Shown here: positions 26,709 through 33,058 of the stretch, piece after piece
Layout of the letters: each line of letters starts with the position of its first letter
Position numbering within the stretch: the first letter of the stretch is position 1
DNA from: Streptomyces griseoaurantiacus
GTDB lineage: Bacteria; Actinomycetota; Actinomycetes; Streptomycetales; Streptomycetaceae
Length of the DNA: 44,496 bases
Assembly: GCA_014656015.1 (NCBI GenBank)
Contig: BNBP01000058.1
Location: forward strand, 1-44,496
Direction of reading: 5' to 3'
Notes under the pieces: generated by a model
Database searches by the model: none
What the model was told of the DNA's origin: nothing
Seen by the model: the letters and a program-made list of their open reading frames with translations, nothing else
Position numbers and translations under genes: made by a program

Positions 26709-27029
26709 ATGTCTCGCATCGCGAAGGCGGCCGCGGTCGCTCTCGGCACGGGTGCCGTGGTGCTCAGCGGCGCCGGCCTGTCCATGGCGGACGCGGGTGC
26801 CCAGGGCGCGGCTGTCGGTTCGCCCGGCGTCCTGTCCGGCAACGTCATCCAGATCCCCGTCAACATCCCCGTCAACCTGTGCGGGAACACGATCGACGTG
26901 GTCGGCATCCTGAACCCGGCCTTCGGCAACACCTGCGTCAACGCCGGTGGCGAAGAGCACAAGTCCGACTCCAAGGACGACGGCAAGTCGGGCCACAAGC
27001 ACCACGAGAACGGCGGCTACGGCGGCTGA
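26709..27029 (+). CDS. chpG: Short chaplin, ChpG-like, with charged His-rich tail
   Basis: This 106-residue exported protein has a signal peptide (cleavage near SMA|DAG, residue 27), then one chaplin domain with the canonical VGSPGVLSGNVIQIPVNIPV and NLCGNTIDVVGILNPAFGN; Cys58 and Cys76 are the conserved pair. Chaplins form amyloid-like hydrophobic films that let aerial hyphae leave the water layer and coat spores. Unusually, about 28 hydrophilic residues follow the domain (EEHKSDSKDDGKSGHKHH, ending GGYGG). From memory, S. coelicolor ChpG ends in a shorter, similar tail and lies beside melC2, as here. Start ATG 26709 is 6 bases after GAAGGAG. Confidence 0.9.
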   Translation: MSRIAKAAAVALGTGAVVLSGAGLSMADAGAQGAAVGSPGVLSGNVIQIPVNIPVNLCGNTIDVVGILNPAFGNTCVNAGGEEHKSDSKDDGKSGHKHHENGGYGG

Positions 27030-27059
27030 ACCACCCCGGCCTCAGCGCCGGACGCATGA

Positions 27060-27095
27060 GCGAGCCCCCAGCGGTCCGACCGCCGGGGGCTTCGC
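27060..27095. terminator. Bidirectional terminator between chpG and melC2
   Basis: AGCCCCCAGCGGT and ACCGCCGGGGGCT form a 13-bp stem with one mismatch around a CCG loop, flanked by GCGA/TCGC. It lies in the 110-bp gap between convergent genes and can serve both. Confidence 0.75.
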
Positions 27096-27139
27096 CGTAG
27101 CCGGTCCGGGACGCACCCGGGCTCCGGGAGTCCGCACCA

Positions 27140-28009
27140 CTACACGTACCGGTACAGCCGGCTCACGTCCTCCATGTCCGCCGGTGTCACGTTCCACGGC
27201 GGCATCCGCTCCTCGCGGGCCACGATGCGTCCGTGCTGCGCGTCCCCGCGCCCCGGCTGCCGGGCGGGCAAGTAGCGCGCTCCCCGGTGCCGCTGCTGCC
27301 ACCGCGTCCACTGCAGGTCGACGAAGGCGTGATGCATCCAGAAGACGGGATCGTTGACGGAGGCGCCGCCGAGCATGTGCCCGCCGACCCAGCGGTGGAC
27401 GCGGTTGTGGGTGTGCCAGGCCGCACTTCCCGTACCCCGGCCCCAGCCCTCCAGCTTGTTGCGGAACCCCTTCGCCGACGTCGAGTTCCAGGGCGCGACG
27501 TCGTACAGGGGTTCGGCCAGGGCCCGGTCCAGCTCCGCGCGCGTGGGAAGCCCGATCGGGTCCTGGTGGCGGCCGAGGTCGCGCATCAGGTACTCCGCGT
27601 CCGTCACGCTCTCCTTGATCGTCCAGGCGCCCCCGGCGTACGCGAAGGGGCCGGTCGTGACCTGACCGTCGGAGCGGCGCCCGTTCCCGCCGAGCAGGTC
27701 CTCGGTCCAGGGCGCGGCGGACGCGCCGCGCGTGCGGGTCCAGTCCCAGTACGGCACCGTCACCGCCGCGTCGACGCGTTGCAGCGCCCGCTCCAGTTCC
27801 AGGAGGAACTGCCGGTGCCAGGGCAGGAAGGACGGTGTCATGTGGGCCGTGCGCAGTCCGCCCTCCCCGTCGGACACGTAGTGCTCGATGTGCGTGCGGA
27901 CGAACTCGTCGTACTCCCCGCGCCGTTTGACGGCGAGCAGCGCCTCGACGAGGCGGCGCCGCTCGCTCCGGGACAGCGCGGTGACGTTCTTCCGTGTGTG
28001 GACCGCCAT
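27140..28009 (-). CDS. melC2: Tyrosinase MelC2 (binuclear copper monooxygenase)
   Basis: This 289-residue enzyme oxidises tyrosine and other phenols to quinones that polymerise to melanin. The six copper ligands are visible: CuA His40 (RTHIEHY), His56 (RTAHMTPSF) and His65 (LPWHRQF); CuB His201 and His205 (HTHNRVHRW) and His227 (WMHHAF). PYWDW and NDPVFW are also conserved. It has no signal peptide of its own; Streptomyces tyrosinases are carried out through the Tat system bound to MelC1. The start is ATG 28009 (MAVHTRKN). The gene follows melC1 on the same strand, but across a 226-bp spacer with a minisatellite rather than the usual short gap. Confidence 0.95.
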   Translation of the reverse strand: MAVHTRKNVTALSRSERRRLVEALLAVKRRGEYDEFVRTHIEHYVSDGEGGLRTAHMTPSFLPWHRQFLLELERALQRVDAAVTVPYWDWTRTRGASAAPWTEDLLGGNGRRSDGQVTTGPFAYAGGAWTIKESVTDAEYLMRDLGRHQDPIGLPTRAELDRALAEPLYDVAPWNSTSAKGFRNKLEGWGRGTGSAAWHTHNRVHRWVGGHMLGGASVNDPVFWMHHAFVDLQWTRWQQRHRGARYLPARQPGRGDAQHGRIVAREERMPPWNVTPADMEDVSRLYRYV

Positions 28010-28070
28010 CCGGTCCTCCCCCTCCCCGGCGCGCCACGGCCCCCTCGGCACCGGGCGGCCGCGATGTGCC

Positions 28071-28136
28071 GTGGCTGTGCTGTGGCTGTGCTGTGGCTGT
28101 GCTGTGGCTGTGCTGTGGCTGTGCTGTGGCTGTGCT
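28071..28136. repeat. Minisatellite: six perfect 11-bp repeats between melC1 and melC2
   Basis: GTGGCTGTGCT is repeated six times without a mismatch on the + strand (AGCACAGCCAC on the strand that carries the mel genes). The 11-base period is about one helical turn and is not a multiple of three, so a conserved peptide repeat is unlikely. It lies 62 bases upstream of the melC2 start. Confidence 0.92.
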
Positions 28137-28158
28137 GTGTGTTCTTGTTCGACGCGCT

Positions 28159-28224
28159 GTTGTGCCGTTGTGCCGACGCGTTGTCGTGCCGTCGTGCAGT
28201 TGCGCCGTCGTGCGGTTGCGCCGT
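28159..28224. repeat. Degenerate 8-bp T/G-rich repeats beside the 11-bp array
   Basis: Units related to GTTGTGCC, GTCGTGCA and GTTGCGCC run in loose tandem between the 11-bp array and the melC1 stop codon. Together with that array they fill most of the intergenic region, so little room is left for a conventional promoter. Confidence 0.6.
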
Positions 28225-28235
28225 GCCCGGAGCTG

Positions 28236-28847
28236 TCACATGTCGTGGCTCGTGCCGCGGGTCATGTCCTCGCTCGTGGTGTGGCGTGGACGGCGGGCGG
28301 GCGGCCCCGCGGTGACGTGCTCCCCGTCGTGCGCCGGTTCGGGCGCGCGCAGGTGGTCGCCGGGGCCGAGGACGTCGACGGCGCCGCGGGCGGCGGCCAG
28401 CGGGGTGGGATAGGACGCGTAGTGGTCGACCATGCTGACCCACGTGCCGTCCGCGCGGCGCATCAGGTGCAGCGGACGGCCGTCCACGGTGATGTGCCAG
28501 CGCCCGGCCCCCTCGTCCCCTCCGCCCGGGTCGCGGCCGGCCCCGTCCCGGGCGGTCCGGCTCGGCGCGGCCCAGGTGCCCTCGATCCGGCGGCCCCGGT
28601 ACGTCTGGGTGAACCGGCGCCGCTGTCCGGCCGCCCCCGCCGGGCCGCCGGGCCGGCCGGCGGAGGAGTCGGGGGCGGTCGGGTCGTCACCGGGGGCGCC
28701 CCCACCGCCTCCCCGGGTGGCGTGCGGGCCGGCGGCGAGGTCCTCCGTGCGCCCGCAGCGGGAGGCGGTGACGGGGGGTGCCAGGGCCAGGGCACCCGCC
28801 GTCACCGCCAGGGCGCGCAGGGCGTCTCTGCGAGTTCTCTCGGCCAA
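28236..28847 (-). CDS. melC1: Tyrosinase cofactor and copper chaperone MelC1
   Basis: This 203-residue exported protein delivers copper to apo-MelC2 and carries it through the Tat system. The N-terminus has a twin-arginine signal (RTRRDALRALAVTAGALALA). The conserved core is RRRFTQTYRGRRIEG and RWHITVDGRPLHLMRRADGT followed by WVSMVDHYASYPTPLAAARG, with the His residues that bind copper. Two parts are longer than in classical MelC1 (about 146 residues): a Gly/Pro-rich insert after the signal peptide and a roughly 45-residue hydrophilic tail. The start is TTG 28847, preceded by GGAGGAGAAAG; I see no better start. It lies 43 bases after a secreted-protein gene and upstream of melC2. Confidence 0.87.
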   Translation of the reverse strand: MAERTRRDALRALAVTAGALALAPPVTASRCGRTEDLAAGPHATRGGGGGAPGDDPTAPDSSAGRPGGPAGAAGQRRRFTQTYRGRRIEGTWAAPSRTARDGAGRDPGGGDEGAGRWHITVDGRPLHLMRRADGTWVSMVDHYASYPTPLAAARGAVDVLGPGDHLRAPEPAHDGEHVTAGPPARRPRHTTSEDMTRGTSHDM

Positions 28848-28890
28848 CGCTCTTTCTCCTCCGCCTGGTTGGGGGTGGCTTCCGGTGCGG

Positions 28891-29412
28891 TTACGCGCCC
28901 GGGCCGGTGACGATCTCGGCACCCGGCACCGTCCGCAGCAGCGGGGTGTCGAGCGCGGCGCGGGGTTCCCCGCCGAGCGAGGGCAGGCCCCCGTTCTCCG
29001 CGTCCGGCCTGCCCAGGGGGGTGTCGAGGGCGAGCCCCGGGACCGCGGTGCGCAGGTCGGCGGCGGGGGCGCTGACGCCCAGGTGGTCGAAGCCCTCACC
29101 CAGGACGTGCGGCAGCGGGGCGCGCACGTCCCCGCCGGGCAGCCCTCCGCTGACCGGCAGCCGGGGCAGGGTGCGCTCGGGCAGCAGGTGCCCCTCGGCG
29201 AACCGGGTGCCCTCGGGGGCGCCCGGCACGGGCACCGGCAGTTCTCCGGCGACGTGGGGCATCTCCATGTGGAGGGACCTCTCGACACCGTCCAGCGGCA
29301 GGGGCACGGGGACCGTGCTCGCCGCGGCGGGCGTGGCGGCGGTGGCGGCCGCCGCGGCGGCGGCCACACAGGTGACGGCGGCGGCGAGCGTTCCTCGGGT
29401 GGTCGGCTTCAT
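28891..29412 (-). CDS. Secreted protein of unknown function upstream of melC1
   Basis: The 173-residue product has a clear Sec-type signal peptide (MKPTTRGTLAAAVTCVAAAA, cleavage near AAA|STV about residue 32). The mature part is low in Lys, rich in Pro, Leu and Gly, with repeated short phrases (PVPLPLDGVERSL, ALDTPLGRP, ALDTPLLRT). I recognise no domain. It ends with TAA, rare in this window. It is on the same strand as melC1 with a 43-base gap, so it may share a transcript with the melanin genes. It is reliable as a gene because of its start, signal peptide and codon use; function is unknown. Confidence 0.72.
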   Translation of the reverse strand: MKPTTRGTLAAAVTCVAAAAAAATAATPAAASTVPVPLPLDGVERSLHMEMPHVAGELPVPVPGAPEGTRFAEGHLLPERTLPRLPVSGGLPGGDVRAPLPHVLGEGFDHLGVSAPAADLRTAVPGLALDTPLGRPDAENGGLPSLGGEPRAALDTPLLRTVPGAEIVTGPGA

Positions 29413-29525
29413 GACGGGTGCGGTCCCTTTCGGACGGGGCGTGGGGCTGTTCGCGTATCGGGTAACGGCCGGGAGACGGCGCCAGTACGGGATTCCCCCG
29501 CGTGACGCAGTAGTAGGACCGGCCG

Positions 29526-29825
29526 TCAGTGCGTCAGCGGGAGCCCGCCGAGGAGTCCGGCGGCACCGGCGCCGCGGTTGAGGGTCTCGGTCACGCCGTT
29601 CACCGTGCTGAGCACGGAGTCCTCGTTCTCGGTGTCGAGGGCGTCCGACTGGTGTTGCAACGGGCGCAGGTCGAGGGTCCGGGTGCTGAGGGCCTTCTCC
29701 ACCCCGCCGTTGATGCTGGTGGGCGTCTCGAAGTCGGCGGGCTGCGTGGCGGCGAGAGCGGGAGCGGCGGCTCCCGCCACGGCGAGGGACCCGGCGACGA
29801 CGGCGAGGGCCTTGAGCGACTTCAT
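29526..29825 (-). CDS. Small secreted protein of unknown function
   Basis: A 99-residue protein with a signal peptide (MKSLKALAVVAGSLAVAGAA, cleavage near ALA|ATQ). The mature 70 residues contain TLDLRPLQHQSDALDTENED and end in GAGAAGLLGGLPLTH. There are no cysteines and no chaplin or rodlin features. ATG 29825 follows GGAAGGAACACG, a good ribosome-binding site. It lies between two other secreted unknowns on the same strand within a block of chaplin and melanin genes, which suggests expression in aerial hyphae, but this is inference. Confidence 0.75.
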   Translation of the reverse strand: MKSLKALAVVAGSLAVAGAAAPALAATQPADFETPTSINGGVEKALSTRTLDLRPLQHQSDALDTENEDSVLSTVNGVTETLNRGAGAAGLLGGLPLTH

Positions 29826-29970
29826 CGTGTTCCTTCCTTCTTCGGCGACGCGCGTACGTCGCCGGAGGGTGTGTGCGCACGGCTTAACGAGCCCCACGGG
29901 GCACGGAAACGGGCAGGTCCAGGTGGTCCACCGGTCGCCGGACACTCCACCGCCCGAGGGCCGCGCGGCC

Positions 29971-30033
29971 CCGTGCTCGCACCACCTCACGACCGCGCGG
30001 AATCCGTGCTCGCACCGCCCCAAGACCGCGCGC
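29971..30033. repeat. Direct repeat, two 30-bp copies spaced 33 bp
   Basis: Both copies begin CCGTGCTCGCACC and contain GACCGCGCG; 26 of 30 positions agree. The 33-bp spacing is about three helical turns, which would place both on the same DNA face. Confidence 0.6.
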
Positions 30034-30040
30034 ACACACG

Positions 30041-30075
30041 TGAGCGCGCCGCCCCGGGAAGGGGCGGCGCGCTCA
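30041..30075 (-). terminator. Terminator downstream of the 297-residue secreted protein
   Basis: TGAGCGCGCCGCCCC and GGGGCGGCGCGCTCA form a perfect 15-bp stem around GGGAA, 55 bases beyond the stop codon of the leftward gene. Confidence 0.75.
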
Positions 30076-30130
30076 GGGGTGGTGCGGACCGGCGCGCGGG
30101 CGGTTCGCGGACCCGCCGACCGGTGGCGGC

Positions 30131-31024
30131 TCAGCTCGTCGGGAGAATCAGGTCGCTGGGCAACGGCGGCAGGTCCGGGGCGGAGGGAAGCGTGACCGCG
30201 TCGGCGGCGCCGGTCGACGGGATGAGACCGGCCAGGTCGGGGTCGGTCAGGGCCGGGTCGGCCAGGCTGCTGCCGGTGAGCGTGGCGATCAGCACGTCGA
30301 CGAGGTTGTTGACCACCTCGGAGATGGCCGGTACCACCTGGCCGACGTCACCGGAGGTGGACGCCTTCACCAGGGCGTCGACCGCCTTCTGCAGGGCCGT
30401 CAGCGCGTCCTGCGTGGCGTCCCTGGGCGTCGCGGCGCGGCTGTGCGCCCGGGTCTTCGCGAGGGCGGCGGTCTTCGACAGCGGCGGGGCGGCCGGCGTC
30501 ACCGGCCGCCGGGACGCGTCGGCGGAGGCGTCCGGCGCGGCCGCGACCACGCCGGGAACCGCCGGCTTCGCCGGGTCGGCGGGCTTCGAGGCGTGCGCGG
30601 ATCCGGCGGCCGAGGGGGATGTGACGGCTGGCTTCTCCGCGGGCTTCGCGGGAAGCGCGACCGTCGACGGGGCCGCCGCCGCCTTCTTGATGGCGTCCTT
30701 GGCCGCCTTGCCGAGCTCGTCCGCACGGTCGGCGGGCAGCTGGCCGTTGTCGGCCTTGAGGGTGCTGTCGAGCAGGTCGGTGACGGGAGTGAGGACACCT
30801 CCGGCGGTGGACAGCGACCTGACCTGGCCGAGCAGTGCGTCCGCGCCGGGGACGGGCACCTGCGCCTGGCCGGAGGCGGACGAGCCGGACTCGGACTGAC
30901 CGGTCGCCGACTGCCCGGTCGCCGACTGGCCGTCGGCCGCCACGGCGGCGGGTGCGGCGATCCCGAGCAGGAGCACGGCGCAGAGTGCCGGGGAGGCGAG
31001 GTGCCGTGCGGGCAGAGCACGCAT
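30131..31024 (-). CDS. Secreted Ala/Pro-rich protein of unknown function
   Basis: This 297-residue protein has a signal peptide (SPALCAVLLLGIAAPAAVA|ADG, cleavage near residue 29). It continues with SATGQSATGQSESG repeats, an amphipathic helix (ADRADELGKAAKDAIKKAA), a Pro/Ala/Lys linker and a C-terminal helical region (ATQDALTALQKAVDALVKAS) ending with LPSAPDLPPLPSDLILPTS. I recognise no family. The composition resembles wall-spanning or coat proteins. ATG 31024 follows AAAGGAA. The AT-rich upstream stretch (TTATTGCAACTTTTCAAACA, 31081 onward) likely holds its promoter. Confidence 0.75.
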   Translation of the reverse strand: MRALPARHLASPALCAVLLLGIAAPAAVAADGQSATGQSATGQSESGSSASGQAQVPVPGADALLGQVRSLSTAGGVLTPVTDLLDSTLKADNGQLPADRADELGKAAKDAIKKAAAAPSTVALPAKPAEKPAVTSPSAAGSAHASKPADPAKPAVPGVVAAAPDASADASRRPVTPAAPPLSKTAALAKTRAHSRAATPRDATQDALTALQKAVDALVKASTSGDVGQVVPAISEVVNNLVDVLIATLTGSSLADPALTDPDLAGLIPSTGAADAVTLPSAPDLPPLPSDLILPTS

Positions 31025-31250
31025 GGGTGTTCCTTTCAGCGGGGCATCGATCCTCTGCCCACCGTGAAAGGGGTAGTGACTTATTGCAACTTTTCAAACA
31101 CGGAAAGCGATCAGCCGGGTGGCCGGACACGGCGTCATCCCTGATAGGGGCCCTGGCGGCACCCCCGGCCGCACGCCGCCGTTCGGGGCCGCCGTTCGGG
31201 GCCGGGCAGCACGAAGGGCCACCCCTGGCAAGGGAGCGGCCGCGCAGCAC

Positions 31251-31285
31251 GGACCGGCCGCCCCCACCAAGGGGGCGGCCGGTCC
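31251..31285 (-). terminator. Terminator of the chpF-like gene
   Basis: GGACCGGCCGCCCCC and GGGGGCGGCCGGTCC form a perfect 15-bp stem around ACCAA, 17 bases beyond the chaplin stop codon. Confidence 0.82.
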
Positions 31286-31302
31286 GCGGGTCCGTCGACG
31301 CG

Positions 31303-31542
31303 TCAGTCGTTGACGCAGGTGTTGCCGAACGCCGGGTTCAGCAGACCGATGACGTTGATCGTGTTGCCGCAGACGTTGACCGGAATGTGGACCGGGACCT
31401 GAATGGCGTTGCCCGACACGACACCCGGCGAGTGGGCGGCGACGGCCCCGGCGTCGGCGTCGGCAGCGGCGATGCCGGCGGTGCCCGCCACGGCCGCGGC
31501 GGCAACGGTGGTGAGGGCCAGGCCCTTCGCGATACGCGACAT
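31303..31542 (-). CDS. chpF: Short chaplin, ChpF-like
   Basis: The 79-residue exported protein has a signal peptide (cleavage near AAA|DAD, residue 27) and a single chaplin domain that ends the protein: AAHSPGVVSGNAIQVPVHIP and NVCGNTINVIGLLNPAFGN, with Cys58 and Cys76. It is the compact form of the amyloid-forming surface protein, with no extra tail. It shares the opening MSRIAK and the exact cysteine positions with the ChpG-like protein, so the two are probably duplicates. ATG 31542 is preceded by AAGGAG nine bases upstream. The symbol rests on likeness and on gene order around melC remembered from S. coelicolor. Confidence 0.9.
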   Translation of the reverse strand: MSRIAKGLALTTVAAAAVAGTAGIAAADADAGAVAAHSPGVVSGNAIQVPVHIPVNVCGNTINVIGLLNPAFGNTCVND

Positions 31543-31559
31543 GGAGAAGTGCTCCTTGG

Positions 31560-31602
31560 GTTGTCACAACAGCCGGGCGGCTTGCCCGACGTTGAATCAA
31601 CG
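31560..31602. promoter_or_regulatory. Two GTTG-N3-CAAC palindromes upstream of chpF
   Basis: GTTGTCACAAC at 31560-31570 and CGTTGAATCAACG at 31590-31602 are both perfect dyads with the shared core GTTG-N3-CAAC. Their centres are 31 bases apart, close to three helical turns. The first abuts the chpF ribosome-binding site; the second lies about 50 bases upstream of the start. They look like paired operator sites in the 222-bp divergent region. Confidence 0.55.
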
Positions 31603-31764
31603 CGTGGCCCCGGCCCGGGTTGTGCCGCCGAAGGAGTGAACTCCGACGGTACGGAGATTGACCGGCCCGACACAGTTGCCGCTTTTATCCGATACATCCC
31701 CCCTGTGGCTACAGTGACGGCCGTTCGAAACCACCCACAAGCCGCGAAGGGTGCGAAGCCGGTC

Positions 31765-33018
31765 ATGCGTGCTACCTCCGGTCATCCCCTGGGCCGCGCT
31801 CTCGCGTGTGTCTGCGCCCTCACCGCCCTCTGGGCCCCCGCGGCCACCGCGGCCCCGAGGCCCGCCCCCACCCCCTCGGCCGCACCCGGCACCTCCGCCA
31901 CACCCCCCGCCCCGGCCTCGCACACGGCCTCCGCTCCGGCCGCGGCGCCCCGCCCGGAGCGGAAACGCATCCCGTTCACCGAGCGCTACCGCGCCCTGCG
32001 GCACGGCGGCATCGTCCGGGCGGCCGGCACCGCCGTGACCTGTTCCGGCGGACCCACCCGCGCCCCGGGGGGCGACCGCGCCTGTCTCACCGCCCGCGCG
32101 GGCGGCCCTGGGGCGAACGGGGACTTCGACATGACGTACGTCGATGTCGACGACGACCCGAACACCTACAACTCCAGCCGCGCCGAACTCCGTCTGCCGC
32201 CGGGCGCCTCCGTCCGCTACGCGCGCCTCTACTGGGGCGGGAACCTGCGCGTCGGCGAGCAGAAGCCGCCCGCGGACAACGGACGGGTACTGATCGCCGA
32301 ACCGGGCGGCGCCTACAAGGCGCTGCTCGCGGACACCGTCGTCGGCCACCGCGCGGCCCACGGCGCGGACGCCTACCAGGCCTCCGCGGACGTCACCGGG
32401 CTGGTCCGGTCGAGCGGTTCGGGCGCGTACACGGTGGCGCAGATCAACGTGGCCAAGGGCCGCTCGGCCGCCGGTTCCTGGGGTGGCTGGACGCTGGTGG
32501 TGGCCTACGACAAGGCCTCGGAGCCACTGCGGCACCTGGCGCTGTGGGACGGCTTCGAGGCGCTCGCGCCCGGCACCCGCACGCTGGTCCGGATGCGCCG
32601 GATGCCGTTCGCGCCTGGTGCGCACGGTCTCGTGGGGCTGGTCGCCTACAACGGCGACCGGGGGCGTACGGGCGACTCGCTGAGCGCGTCCGCGCGCCAG
32701 GGGGCGCGCACGGTCCTGAGTGATTCCGCCAATCCGCGTAACGACGTACTGAACTCGACCCTCGCGGGACCGGCCGGATCGTCGGAGGAAAGGGACGATT
32801 CCTTCGGATTTGCCGGGCCTTCTCGGCCCGCTCTGTCCCCCAGAAGCCCGGGGCCGCGCCGGTCCGGCCCGGTGAACACCCTCGGATACGACTCCGACGT
32901 GCTCGCCCTCGGCGACGCGACCAGGAACGGGGGTGACCGGTTGGACTTTCTGATCGTTTCACAACACGACGCGGCCTGGACCGGGGCGCTCTTCGTCGCC
33001 GTCGATGCCCAGCAGTGA
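31765..33018 (+). CDS. Secreted protein of DUF3344-like type
   Basis: This 417-residue exported protein has a signal peptide (residues 1-29, ALACVCALTALWAPAATAA) and then a Pro/Ala-rich linker. The beta-rich mature domain contains MTYVDVDDDPNTYNSSRAEL, VRYARLYWGGNL, GSWGGWTLVVAYDK and DRLDFLIVSQHD. These phrases resemble a family of secreted streptomycete proteins I know as DUF3344; the function is not known. A Ser/Arg/Pro-rich segment around residue 335-370 interrupts the last beta part. I start at ATG 31765, but GTG codons upstream (near 31705) could add about 20 residues. It is divergent from chpF and is followed 40 bases later by the polysaccharide genes. Confidence 0.75.
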   Translation: MRATSGHPLGRALACVCALTALWAPAATAAPRPAPTPSAAPGTSATPPAPASHTASAPAAAPRPERKRIPFTERYRALRHGGIVRAAGTAVTCSGGPTRAPGGDRACLTARAGGPGANGDFDMTYVDVDDDPNTYNSSRAELRLPPGASVRYARLYWGGNLRVGEQKPPADNGRVLIAEPGGAYKALLADTVVGHRAAHGADAYQASADVTGLVRSSGSGAYTVAQINVAKGRSAAGSWGGWTLVVAYDKASEPLRHLALWDGFEALAPGTRTLVRMRRMPFAPGAHGLVGLVAYNGDRGRTGDSLSASARQGARTVLSDSANPRNDVLNSTLAGPAGSSEERDDSFGFAGPSRPALSPRSPGPRRSGPVNTLGYDSDVLALGDATRNGGDRLDFLIVSQHDAAWTGALFVAVDAQQ

Positions 33019-33058
33019 CGAGCGCCCCCTGACGCCGTCCGTGACCGAGGAAGCGTGC

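Larger units (their letters stand above)
29826..30130. other. Gene-free region between two secreted-protein genes
   Basis: These 305 bases contain no gene. They hold a 33-bp-spaced direct repeat (29971 and 30004) and the terminator at 30041-30075. The part nearest 29826 must contain the promoter of the 99-residue secreted protein; I see no clear -10/-35 pair. Confidence 0.5.

Noticed and set aside
28071..28224. CRISPR-like array
   Set aside because: The 11-bp units are contiguous with no spacers, and no cas genes are present.
27994..28413. Rightward frame encoding a Cys/Trp/Val repeat peptide over the mel spacer
   Set aside because: It is produced by the 11-bp minisatellite, lies antisense to melC1 and melC2, and has no plausible start signal or codon pattern.
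29526..29825. Rodlin (RdlA/RdlB-like) identity for the small secreted protein
   Set aside because: It lacks the Asn/Gln-rich rodlin sequence and its cysteines; only size and export are shared.
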